Shown here: positions 13,287 through 20,790 of the stretch, piece after piece
How positions within the stretch are numbered: position 1 is the first letter of the stretch
How the letters are laid out: every line of letters begins with the position of its first letter
From: Spirochaetaceae bacterium
Lineage (GTDB): Bacteria > Spirochaetota > Spirochaetia > Treponematales > Breznakiellaceae
Assembly (NCBI GenBank): GCA_031280705.1
Contig: JAITGJ010000204.1
Span: forward strand, 1-21,009
Length of the DNA: 21,009 bases
Reading direction: 5' to 3'
Translations under genes and position numbers: made by a program
The notes under the pieces: generated by a model
What the model was told of the DNA's origin: nothing
Seen by the model: only the letters and a program-made list of their open reading frames with translations
Database searches by the model: none

Positions 13287-14633
13287 ATGAAGGCGTTTTT
13301 TCGTCCCGGCGCGGCAGTTCTGGCGGTAATTTTAGCGGCGCTATGCGTATCCTGCGAGCGGGTTATTGGCTGGGGGGTACTTCTTTGGTCATCAGAGGAT
13401 CCGGAAATTCCCTCCGGGACCGTGCTTCCGGTGTATGTGCGCTCAAATATTGAACAGGCGTATGTGGTTGGGGTCCCCAAAGCGTACCGGGACGCGGGGG
13501 TTGAGATTGATAAATTTGAGATTCCGCTGTCGCAGCTTGAACTGGCCGGGAGCCGGAAGAACGCCGAATCCCGCGCGGAGGAATTTGCCGAATACGCGCG
13601 GACGTACGCGGAAAATTTGCAGGACGGGCTTCCCATCCGGGAGTTTCCGGATAACGGTTCCCGGCGGGTATACCGGCTCAAGACGGGGCAGATCATCAAG
13701 GTGCTGAAAAAGGCCGCCGGGAATCCGGCGGTGGGCGCGACGGGCGATCCGCTGCCGGGGGACTGGTATTGGGTGCTTACCGGAGACGGAAGCACGGGCT
13801 ACTGTTTTTCCTACCGGCTCCGGTTTTTTGAGCATACGGGCGGGCCGCTCCGCGCTGTCGCGGCGGAGGAAGCCGCGGCGGAAGACCCGGAGTTGGAACG
13901 GGTTCTGGGCCTTGAGTGGTATCCCGAGCATTACGGAACGATGGTGAATACCGGCCATATCGATATTGAGGAACTGGCGCACAAGTACCAATTTTTTCCC
14001 GGCGCGGAGGCGGGGCTTGCGCGGATATACCTTGCCGCGCTGGACCGGACCTTCACCTGGTCGGCCCTCCGGCGGGAGCGGCCCCGTGTGTGGCGCTTTG
14101 AGGGAAGCTCCCTGCAAATGACGCTCCGGGCGGATAATCTTCTTGCGGTGCAGTTTACCGATGAGGCGGGGGCGATACGGACGCTGCTTTTTGTTACCCT
14201 GCCCGCCGCTCCGGACGACATCATCGCGCAGGAAACGGAACGCCGGGAAACGCTGTTCCGCACGATTTTTGAAGCGGGGCCGGGATTTGCCAGTTCCAAT
14301 TACGGTTCTTTGACCTTTACGCGGACGGGCCGCTTTGTCTGGCAGGGAAACAGCCTGCTTGTACCCGCGATTATTCCTGCCGCCGCGCTCAATTCCGGCG
14401 CGGTGGAGATGCGGCTTTATCTTGCGGAGGATCTCGCGGCCCGGTATACCGGCGCCTTTACCCTGCGGTTTGACGGCGCGGGGCGTCCCCAGACGGAAGT
14501 AAATTTTTTGTACACACTGGAAGCCCAGGGACTGCGCGTTGAATATGTCAGCGAAAACAATATTGACGGCCCGCTGATAACGCGGCGCGATGCTTCGCCG
14601 ACAGTAATTTATTTCTTCCGGGGCAGGGAATAG
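13287..14633 (+). CDS. Lipoprotein with SH3-like domain
   Basis: A 448-residue protein. It starts with a lipoprotein signal peptide (MKAFFRPGAAVLAVILAALC, then VSC) in which Cys23 with Ser at -1 is the likely lipidated residue; spirochaete lipoboxes tolerate this. Residues ~115-180 resemble a bacterial SH3 domain (REFPDNGSRRVYRLKTGQ, GDWYWVLTGDGSTGYCFSYRL), the type that binds peptidoglycan or peptides. The C-terminal ~260 residues are beta-rich and not recognised. It probably sits on the periplasmic face of a membrane or at the cell surface. The start at 13287 is chosen because the signal peptide begins there. The ABC-F gene follows after 21 bp, so co-transcription is likely although the functions look unrelated. 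Confidence 0.82.
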   Translation: MKAFFRPGAAVLAVILAALCVSCERVIGWGVLLWSSEDPEIPSGTVLPVYVRSNIEQAYVVGVPKAYRDAGVEIDKFEIPLSQLELAGSRKNAESRAEEFAEYARTYAENLQDGLPIREFPDNGSRRVYRLKTGQIIKVLKKAAGNPAVGATGDPLPGDWYWVLTGDGSTGYCFSYRLRFFEHTGGPLRAVAAEEAAAEDPELERVLGLEWYPEHYGTMVNTGHIDIEELAHKYQFFPGAEAGLARIYLAALDRTFTWSALRRERPRVWRFEGSSLQMTLRADNLLAVQFTDEAGAIRTLLFVTLPAAPDDIIAQETERRETLFRTIFEAGPGFASSNYGSLTFTRTGRFVWQGNSLLVPAIIPAAALNSGAVEMRLYLAEDLAARYTGAFTLRFDGAGRPQTEVNFLYTLEAQGLRVEYVSENNIDGPLITRRDASPTVIYFFRGRE

Positions 14634-14654
14634 CGGTTTCGCGCGGGCGGCATC

Positions 14655-16802
14655 ATGGCGTTTGTACAGTTTTCAAAAATTTCCCTGGCCTTTGGGGACC
14701 GGGACATTCTCAAAAATGTGAGCCTCAACCTCAGGGCAGGTTCCCGCGCCGCCCTTGCCGGGGTCAACGGTTCGGGAAAATCCACGCTGCTCAGGGTCAT
14801 TGCCGGGAATATGGCCGCCGATTCAGGCGAACGGGCGGTGCAAAAAGGCTCCCGGCTTTCCTGGCTTCCCCAGTCGGGGATTGTCCACCGGGGGCGGACC
14901 CTCCGGGAAGAGGCGGAGGCCGCCTACGACAGCATCGCCGCGCTGGTAAACGCAATGGACGGCATTGGACAGGAACTTGAAAAAAGCGAAACCGATGACA
15001 GAAAAACAGCGTTACTGCTCGCGGAATACCAAAGGCTGCAGGACGCGGTAGAGAATTCCGGTTACTACCGCCGCGAAGAAACCATTTCCATGGTGCTCTC
15101 GGGGCTTGGCTTTTCGGAAAACGACCGGAACAGGCGGGCGGAAGAATTCTCGGGCGGCTGGCAGATGCGCATCGCCCTGGCAAAAGCGCTGCTTGAATCG
15201 CCCGATATTTTGCTGCTCGACGAACCCACAAACTACCTCGACATTGAGGCGCGCGGCTGGCTTGAAGACTGGCTCCGCGCTTTTTCCGGCGGCTATATTC
15301 TTGTGTCGCATGACCGTTATTTTCTCGATGTAACCGTCAACGAAGTGTACGAAATTTTCCAGGGAAGTTTGAAACGCTACGCGGGAAATTACAGTGCCTA
15401 TGAGGCGGCGCGCGAAACAGAAAACGAAAGCCTCCGAAAACGATACGCGGAGCAGCAGGAAGAAATCGCAAAATCCGAAGATTTGATCCGGCGTTTCCGT
15501 TATAAGGCGAGCAAGGCCGCGATGGTACAGGAACGGATAAAAAAACTTGAAAAAATGGAACGGGTCGAACTTCCCGAATCGCTTAAAAAAATCAACATTA
15601 CATTTCCGCCGCCGCCCCGATCGGGCCGCACGGCGCTTTCGCTGCGGGGAATCGGAAAGGCCTATGGAACACGGCGCGTCATTGAGGGCCTTGATCTTGA
15701 TCTTGATGCGGGGGAGCGGCTTGTCGTGGTTGGCCGAAACGGCGCCGGAAAAACCACCCTGCTCCGCATCCTTGCCGGGGAAGATCCCGGTTTTGAGGGA
15801 GAACTGCGTTACGGCGCGGGCATCGCGCCGGGGTATTTCTCGCAGGACGCCGCCGAAGCCCTCACCGGCATCACCGGGGACGAAACAGGAACGGCGCTTT
15901 CGGTACTGGAATTCATGGAACGCGAAGCCCCCACGGCGCTTGTTCCACGGGTGCGCGATATGCTGGGCGCTTTTCTTTTCCGGGGCGATGATGTTTACAA
16001 AAGCGTAAGCGTACTTTCGGGAGGCGAAAAAAGCCGCCTCGCCCTGCTTAAAATGCTGCTGCGCCCGGTGAATCTTTTGATCCTTGACGAACCGACCAAT
16101 CACCTTGATATTTATTCAAAAGATATTCTGCTGGACACCCTGAAAAAATTTTCCGGCACGGTAATTTTTGTTTCCCACGATCGCGCCTTTATGGAAGCGC
16201 TGTCCTCAAAAACACTGGAACTGCGGGCAAATCCCCGCGATGCCGAAGGGCGGCCGGTTTCCGGTTTTGCGCGGCACCGGCTTTTTTATGGCGATTATGG
16301 CTACTATCTTGACCGGATCGCCCGCGAAGGAATGGAAGCGCCTCCTCCGGCGCGCGTGGAACCTGCCGCTGTGCCGGATGCGGGCGAAAAACCGGCGGCG
16401 GAGGCGGCGCCGGCCAGGCAGCTTCCCAAAACGATTCTTGTTAAAGCGGGAAGCCCGTCTTTGGCGGGCGGCCCGGGGATAAGCGCCTCGGAACAGCGGG
16501 AGGCCGCGAAGCGGCGGCAGACCGCGATACGGCGGCTTGCAAAAGAGGAGCAGGAAATTCTCGCCGCGCTGGAAAAACTTGAGGCGGAAAAAACCGCGCT
16601 GGAAACTGAACTGGCACGGCCCGAAGTGTATACATCGGCGGAAAAGGCCCGGAGCGCAAAGATGCGCCTGGATCGCATCCACGCCGAAGTGGAAGCAAAA
16701 AGCCAGGAGTGGGAAGCCAAGGCCGGAGAACTTGCCCGTGCAGCGTCCGGCCCGGGCAGCCGGGAGGATCCGGCGCAGCGGGAGTTGGGGGAAGGACTTT
16801 AA
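14655..16802 (+). CDS. ABC-F family ATPase (ribosome-associated, YdiF/Uup-like)
   Basis: A 715-residue protein with two ABC domains and no membrane segments, the ABC-F layout. Domain 1: Walker A GVNGSGKST (36-44), signature FSGGWQMR (165-172), Walker B LLLDEPTNYLD (186-196). Domain 2: Walker A GRNGAGKTT (360-368), signature LSGGEKSR (454-461), Walker B LILDEPTNHLD (475-485). The ~80-residue linker between them (about 240-320) is the charged helical hairpin that in EttA relatives reaches toward the P-site tRNA. The C-terminal region has a low-complexity Ala/Pro/Glu stretch, then a coiled coil (~625-695), as in Uup and YheS. Such proteins bind the ribosomal E site and relieve stalled translation or give antibiotic protection; which applies here is unknown. 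The Shine-Dalgarno is weak. Confidence 0.93.
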   Translation: MAFVQFSKISLAFGDRDILKNVSLNLRAGSRAALAGVNGSGKSTLLRVIAGNMAADSGERAVQKGSRLSWLPQSGIVHRGRTLREEAEAAYDSIAALVNAMDGIGQELEKSETDDRKTALLLAEYQRLQDAVENSGYYRREETISMVLSGLGFSENDRNRRAEEFSGGWQMRIALAKALLESPDILLLDEPTNYLDIEARGWLEDWLRAFSGGYILVSHDRYFLDVTVNEVYEIFQGSLKRYAGNYSAYEAARETENESLRKRYAEQQEEIAKSEDLIRRFRYKASKAAMVQERIKKLEKMERVELPESLKKINITFPPPPRSGRTALSLRGIGKAYGTRRVIEGLDLDLDAGERLVVVGRNGAGKTTLLRILAGEDPGFEGELRYGAGIAPGYFSQDAAEALTGITGDETGTALSVLEFMEREAPTALVPRVRDMLGAFLFRGDDVYKSVSVLSGGEKSRLALLKMLLRPVNLLILDEPTNHLDIYSKDILLDTLKKFSGTVIFVSHDRAFMEALSSKTLELRANPRDAEGRPVSGFARHRLFYGDYGYYLDRIAREGMEAPPPARVEPAAVPDAGEKPAAEAAPARQLPKTILVKAGSPSLAGGPGISASEQREAAKRRQTAIRRLAKEEQEILAALEKLEAEKTALETELARPEVYTSAEKARSAKMRLDRIHAEVEAKSQEWEAKAGELARAASGPGSREDPAQRELGEGL

Positions 16803-16857
16803 AAAATTCTCCCGCAAACGCAAAAAATACCGCTGAAAAATCCATAAATTACGATCG

Positions 16858-16880
16858 CTGTATGATAGGGCATCATACAG
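16858..16880. repeat. Hairpin after the ABC-F gene
   Basis: CTGTATGAT (16858-16866) and ATCATACAG (16872-16880) form a perfect 9-bp stem with a 5-nt loop. There is no T-run, so it is not a standard terminator. It lies 15 nt before the three-hairpin module. Confidence 0.5.
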
Positions 16881-16894
16881 GTCCCGTAATGAGT

Positions 16895-17008
16895 GTCTGT
16901 CCACAAAGTCGGTTACTTTGCGGACAGACCTTGCATTTTCTCGCCTAAAGGCTGCGAAAATGCGATTTTCAATGAAGTCTTTCTATAATGTGTCCACATT
17001 ATAGAAAG
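16895..17008 (+). repeat. Three-hairpin module, second direct copy
   Basis: Same order and geometry as the copy at 314-429. Hairpin 1: arms 16895-16909 and 16915-16929, one mismatch, loop CGGTT in the context AAAGTCGGTTACTTT. Hairpin 2: outer arms 16933-16940 and 16956-16963, with TCGCC (16941-16945) and GGCT (16950-16953). Hairpin 3: arms 16979-16992 and 16995-17008, a 14-bp perfect stem with a 2-nt loop. Stem sequences differ almost completely from the other copies while remaining paired. Confidence 0.75.
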
Positions 17009-17272
17009 GCACCCATTAGGGGGAGCCTTGACCGGGAGAAAACGCGGCCGGTTGCCGCCCAGCGGACCCCGTTTTTTGCAGGGGAAAACAGCCTGCCTTA
17101 CCTGCCAGGACCGCGGCTCTATGTGGGCGGCGATAGCACGGACAGGGCTGTACCCGCTTTACGGCCTTTCCTGGCCGGGGTCTGTTTTTCCGCGCCCCCT
17201 CCCCGAGGCCGGCGGCGGCCCCGGGCGTCATCGCGCCCAGGCGGGGTTCGTTTTTCGTACGGGTTATGGGGC
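17009..17272. other. GC-rich non-coding spacer before tRNA-Asp
   Basis: About 265 bp with no supported gene. Open frames here run on through tRNA-Asp or the hairpins and have no recognisable domain. GTCTGTTTTT, seen twice upstream of panE, recurs once near 17180. Confidence 0.5.
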
Positions 17273-17302
17273 TTGACATTTTTTCCCGTTGCAGATTAAG
17301 AT
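17273..17302 (+). promoter_or_regulatory. Promoter of tRNA-Asp
   Basis: A consensus TTGACA (17273-17278) and TAAGAT (17297-17302) with an 18-nt spacer lie 12 nt before the tRNA 5' end. Confidence 0.7.
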
Positions 17303-17314
17303 GAAACATCTTCT

Positions 17315-17389
17315 GGGGGCGTAGTGAAGCTGGTTTATCACGCTGGCCTGTCAAGCCGGAGATCGCGGGTTCAAGCCCCGTCGCTCCCG
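17315..17389 (+). tRNA. tRNA-Asp (anticodon GTC)
   Basis: A 75-nt cloverleaf. The acceptor arm GGGGGCG pairs with CGCTCCC (17382-17388) with one G-T pair, discriminator G. The anticodon stem CTGGC/GCCGG encloses loop CTGTCAA with anticodon GTC, reading GAC/GAT. The T arm carries GCGGGTTCAAGCCCCGT. CCA is not encoded. Confidence 0.93.
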
Positions 17390-17642
17390 TCGTCAAGGTT
17401 TTGGCCCATGTATGGGGGCAAAACCGGTCAAAACGCCAGGCAATAGCGTTTTGTTCATCGCAAAACTCCTGTTGCCTGAAAGCCCGGGGAAGGGCCTGGC
17501 CGGAATCCCCGCTTCGCACATGCGGAGAAAAGGCAACAGATGTTTTGCCAAAGTCCTTGCGGGACGTTGGCAGGGGGAGTTTTACCTTTGGTAAAGCTCC
17601 ACGGATTATGGGGGGGGCAGGGCTTCCCCAAAAATGGGGAGG
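17390..17642 (+). promoter_or_regulatory. Structured inter-tRNA spacer with alternative pairings
   Basis: Non-coding, with several helices. A (17437-17443 plus 17448-17453) pairs with A' (17461-17466 plus 17472-17478). A' can instead pair with A'' (GGCAACAG 17532-17539 and GTTTTG 17542-17547, an 8+6-bp helix with a 2x2 internal loop), so the two folds exclude each other. A further 11-bp hairpin has arms 17576-17586 and 17590-17600. The next hairpin (arms 17621-17630 and 17635-17644) shares two bases with the terminator stem that follows. A weak promoter (TTTACC 17581-17586, 17-nt spacer, GATTAT 17604-17609) could start a tRNA-Pro transcript. The layout resembles an attenuator; no ligand can be inferred. 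Confidence 0.45.
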
Positions 17643-17665
17643 CCCGTCCGCCGGACGGGTTTTTT
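17643..17665 (+). terminator. Intrinsic terminator just before tRNA-Pro
   Basis: CCCGTCC (17643-17649), a GCC loop, GGACGGG (17653-17659) and six T (17660-17665). It ends 8 nt before tRNA-Pro, leaving no room for a complete promoter in between, so transcription into tRNA-Pro and moxR must either start upstream and read through it or use an overlapping promoter. Confidence 0.75.
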
Positions 17666-17673
17666 CCTTAATA

Positions 17674-17746
17674 CGGGCAATAGCGCAGCTGGTAGCGCGC
17701 CTGGTTCGGGACCAGGAGGCCGGCGGTTCAAATCCGCCTTGCCCGA
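17674..17746 (+). tRNA. tRNA-Pro (anticodon CGG)
   Basis: A 73-nt cloverleaf. The acceptor arm CGGGCAA pairs with TTGCCCG (17739-17745), discriminator A. The anticodon stem CCTGG/CCAGG encloses loop TTCGGGA with anticodon CGG, reading CCG. The T arm is GGCGGTTCAAATCCGCC. CCA is not encoded. The ATG of the MoxR gene begins at 17750, only 3 nt after the tRNA. Confidence 0.94.
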
Positions 17747-17749
17747 CTG

Positions 17750-19147
17750 ATGGACAACGTCAACCGGATCCGCGATCAGATAGAACTGGCTATCGAAATC
17801 ACGCGGGACAGTCAGGTTCCCGTGCTTCTCATCGCCAATCCGGGTCTGGCAAAGTCCACGGTGGTGGTCAATTGGGCGCGCCGCAACCGGTATCACATCG
17901 AGACCCTGATCGGTTCGCGTTTTTCCCAGGAGGAAATTCTGGGGTTTCAGGTGCGCACCGAAGACCGGGCCACGGGCGAGCAATACCTGGAACTGCTTGC
18001 GCCCCACTGGTACCGGACCATCATCGCAAAGGAAGCCGGGGGCGTGCCGTCGGTGCTGTTTCTGGACGAGCTCAGCACCGCGCAGGAAAATGTACAGGGC
18101 GCGCTGCTCCAGCTTGTTTTTGAACGCACCATCGGCCACGGCAAAAAACTTCCCCCGTCAACCCTGGTTATCGCGGCGGCAAATTACAAGCAGAATATCC
18201 CCTGGCAGTTTAATATGATGGCGCCGATCCTGAACCGGTTCTGCATCGTTAACCTGCGCTATGACAATAATGACAGTTTTCTGAACGAATTTCTCCAGGA
18301 AGATGGAGACCTCCTCAAGGACCTGCCGGTGTATGAAAAGCGGGAGATCGGCGAGAGCGACCGCGCCGTTGTCCGCCAGTCCCTTAAAATTTTGTTCCGC
18401 ACCGTTTTTCCCGCATTTGAAGAAATTGACAATACCGACAAGACCCGCTTCTATACGATGGACATCAACAATCAGGTGTACAACAATATTTACGAAGGCA
18501 ACACCCGGTATGTATACAACTTTATTACGGGACGCACGGTTTCCTATCTATACCGCATCACTCTTTCATTTTTGCGAAAGGGACTCGACGAGACCCGTTC
18601 CGGCACGGCGATGATCAACATGGTGTACGGCCTCATCGGCATGGGAACCAATACCTTCAACGACAAGCAGCAGCAAAGTTACCTCAAAAGCATCGCCGCG
18701 CTGTACCTCAAGCTGTACGCGGGACTGCGGGGCGGCCCCGGCGCGGCAGAGCAGACAGCGGTACAAACACTGCTCGATTTTTCGGACAAGGAAGTGGCCG
18801 ACGCCATTCAGGAATGGGTGCTCTTCCACGAATCGGATATTTTTGCGAGTGCGGATGATCCAAACCTCGCCGCCCTCATCGCCCGTATCGGAGCGGTGTA
18901 CGGAACGGCGGCGGAAGACGCGGCGGCCCTGCGGCAGAAAATCATCCGGGACCGGGCGGAGCTTTACCGCTTTTCCAATGACATGCAGCGCATTGATTAT
19001 CTTGTTTCGCTGCTCCAGGATGATGAATCTGTTTCCGGCAGCGAAAGCCGGGGGGAAACAATCGGCTTTCTCAAAAACATAAAGAATGCCTACGAAGACT
19101 GCATGAGCGAGGCGCTTGAAATGATGACGGCCTCCCTGTCGGGGTAG
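17750..19147 (+). CDS. MoxR-type AAA+ ATPase
   Basis: A 465-residue AAA+ protein. The Walker A loop is ANPGLAKST (29-37), a MoxR-like form in which the usual Gly positions are Ala but Lys35 and Ser36 are kept. Walker B is VLFLDE (102-107) followed by LSTAQENVQGALLQ, as in MoxR proteins. Sensor 1 is IAAANY (141-146) and a candidate arginine finger is Arg163 in APILNRF. The rest is helical, without a further known domain. MoxR ATPases act as chaperone-like remodelers together with VWA proteins, and a VWA gene follows after 5 bp. There is no Shine-Dalgarno: the sequence before the ATG is the tRNA-Pro 3' end. No better internal start exists before Walker A, so this start is preferred; processing of the tRNA would leave a nearly leaderless mRNA. 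Confidence 0.88.
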   Translation: MDNVNRIRDQIELAIEITRDSQVPVLLIANPGLAKSTVVVNWARRNRYHIETLIGSRFSQEEILGFQVRTEDRATGEQYLELLAPHWYRTIIAKEAGGVPSVLFLDELSTAQENVQGALLQLVFERTIGHGKKLPPSTLVIAAANYKQNIPWQFNMMAPILNRFCIVNLRYDNNDSFLNEFLQEDGDLLKDLPVYEKREIGESDRAVVRQSLKILFRTVFPAFEEIDNTDKTRFYTMDINNQVYNNIYEGNTRYVYNFITGRTVSYLYRITLSFLRKGLDETRSGTAMINMVYGLIGMGTNTFNDKQQQSYLKSIAALYLKLYAGLRGGPGAAEQTAVQTLLDFSDKEVADAIQEWVLFHESDIFASADDPNLAALIARIGAVYGTAAEDAAALRQKIIRDRAELYRFSNDMQRIDYLVSLLQDDESVSGSESRGETIGFLKNIKNAYEDCMSEALEMMTASLSG

Positions 19148-19152
19148 TTTTT

Positions 19153-20790
19153 GTGTCCGCCGTATCCGCCGCCCCAGAGGACCTTGACGGGCGGATCACT
19201 GTGCTCCGGACCATCCTTCGGGATAAAAAGACCGTTTCCATGGAGGAGCGGGACGTTTTGCGGCGGCTCGTGGCGGATATTTATAATCTTGACAATGAGT
19301 GGGAACCGGCCCGGTACCAGCGGACGAGCCGCCTTATTGCCAGCCTCAACATACAGATAAGCTACATCAAAAACCGGCGGGTAAAAAAAGCGCCCATCAG
19401 TTTTTCCTACCGGGCCATGCGCGGCGAATACGGCATTTACATTGCCCGCGATGCCGATGTTCCCACCTGGATGATCCGCGATCTTTTTGAAAAAGGGCAC
19501 ATTCTTTTTAATCATTTTAACCGCCCGTTCAATCACCGGCAGCAGTTTGAACAGTTTTTCAAAAGCAGCATGAATACGATTCTTTCCCGCCTGCCCGCCA
19601 ATCTCAACGTCAAGGCGCTCACGGGCCTGTATTCAACGTATATTTATAACCGCTTTTCCGACATTGCCCAGGCCATGGAAATAAACAGTAAATTATTCCA
19701 CGATGACTGGGACACGGCCCTTGCATTCCTCAACCGCTACCGGTATTTTCATCAGCTAAACGAGCAGGTATTCACGGTAAGCGATGCAATGGAAATGCTG
19801 TCCAGGCTCAGAGACCGCGTGCTGGACGGAAAAGAGGCGGAAAATTTTATTTATCCAAAAGAAAACTGGCCCCGGGGACTGGACTGGGTAAGCTATATGA
19901 GTTTTTTGTACATGGATTCTCCTTTTTTTCTTGACGCTATCGGTTCGGGAAGCGAGCGGCGGATTCGCTCCGGCGATGTAACTTCCTACAATACCGCGAA
20001 AGAAGCGGAAGACCTGATTCAGGAACAGTACGAAACCCGCGCGGCAATACTCAGGCAGGAACAGGAAGGCGAAGGTGAAAACGAAACGGTACGCGAGGGC
20101 CACTCCACGGGTTTTTCCAACGCGCGCATTTCCCGTGAAATTACCGAATGTGCTGATGTGGAAGATCTGGTACGGATACTGCGCGAACGGAGCCTGTACC
20201 TCAAAAAAAGCCGCCTTGTTGAAGATGTTCTTTATAACGTAAACCGGAATAAATTCGATTCCGCCATGCTGATTCCCCGCCGTTACCGTGAGGAAAACTA
20301 TACGCAGAACAATGTGTGCATACTGCTCGATGTATCGGGCAGCGTTCCTGCGGCGTTCATCAAGCGGGTTACGGCCACTATCGTCCAGTCCGAGGGCGTG
20401 TTTGACCGCCGGAAAAGCCGCCTCATCGCCTGGTCGGACAATCTGTGCGGTGACCGGGCCATTACGGACGTACAAAATATCCCTTCAGGGGGCGGTACCA
20501 TTCTTGCCGATGGCATTGAATACTGCAAACAGTACCTGAACGACAATTCAGGATTTTTTATCATCAGCGATTTTCAGGACGATCTTGCCGACTGGCTGGA
20601 GGCGGCGAAGGCAATTCCCTGCCGTAAAACGGCCATCGGCTATGGCAATGTGGGCCGCACGGTTTCCTTTGAGGAATGGTTCGCCCACGCTGGTTCCAAT
20701 GCCGATTACCGCCGTACCCCGGTGGACGCGAAGGAATTCTGCGCGGTTTTTGAGACGGTACTGATCCGGGGCCTTTCCGTGCGGGAATAG
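19153..20790 (+). CDS. VWA-domain protein with a degenerate metallopeptidase-like N-terminus (DUF2201-like)
   Basis: A 545-residue protein. The C-terminal VWA domain (~385-500) has the MIDAS metal site: DVSGS (393-397), Thr449 in SGGGT and Asp473 in ISDF. The N-terminal half contains LFEKGHILFNH (111-121), which lines up with the HExxHxxxxH motif of DUF2201-type proteins except that the first His is Phe112, so the zinc site should be broken. That alignment is my inference. An acidic linker (~285-315) separates the halves. The start is GTG at 19153, 5 bp after the MoxR stop. Partnership with the MoxR ATPase is the usual arrangement for this class: the ATPase remodels, the VWA subunit binds a client or metal. 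The client is unknown. Confidence 0.82.
   Translation: MSAVSAAPEDLDGRITVLRTILRDKKTVSMEERDVLRRLVADIYNLDNEWEPARYQRTSRLIASLNIQISYIKNRRVKKAPISFSYRAMRGEYGIYIARDADVPTWMIRDLFEKGHILFNHFNRPFNHRQQFEQFFKSSMNTILSRLPANLNVKALTGLYSTYIYNRFSDIAQAMEINSKLFHDDWDTALAFLNRYRYFHQLNEQVFTVSDAMEMLSRLRDRVLDGKEAENFIYPKENWPRGLDWVSYMSFLYMDSPFFLDAIGSGSERRIRSGDVTSYNTAKEAEDLIQEQYETRAAILRQEQEGEGENETVREGHSTGFSNARISREITECADVEDLVRILRERSLYLKKSRLVEDVLYNVNRNKFDSAMLIPRRYREENYTQNNVCILLDVSGSVPAAFIKRVTATIVQSEGVFDRRKSRLIAWSDNLCGDRAITDVQNIPSGGGTILADGIEYCKQYLNDNSGFFIISDFQDDLADWLEAAKAIPCRKTAIGYGNVGRTVSFEEWFAHAGSNADYRRTPVDAKEFCAVFETVLIRGLSVRE

Noticed and set aside
16858..16880. Intrinsic terminator of the ABC-F gene
   Set aside because: The stem is A/T-rich, only 9 bp and not followed by a T-run.
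17016..17519. 167-codon minus-strand frame over tRNA-Asp
   Set aside because: It also reads through a tRNA gene (GATGLEPAISGLTGQ is the typical artefact) and the flanking hairpins.
17390..17673. T-box riboswitch before tRNA-Pro
   Set aside because: No conserved T-box antiterminator sequence or specifier loop could be found, and it precedes a tRNA rather than a tRNA-ligase or amino-acid gene.
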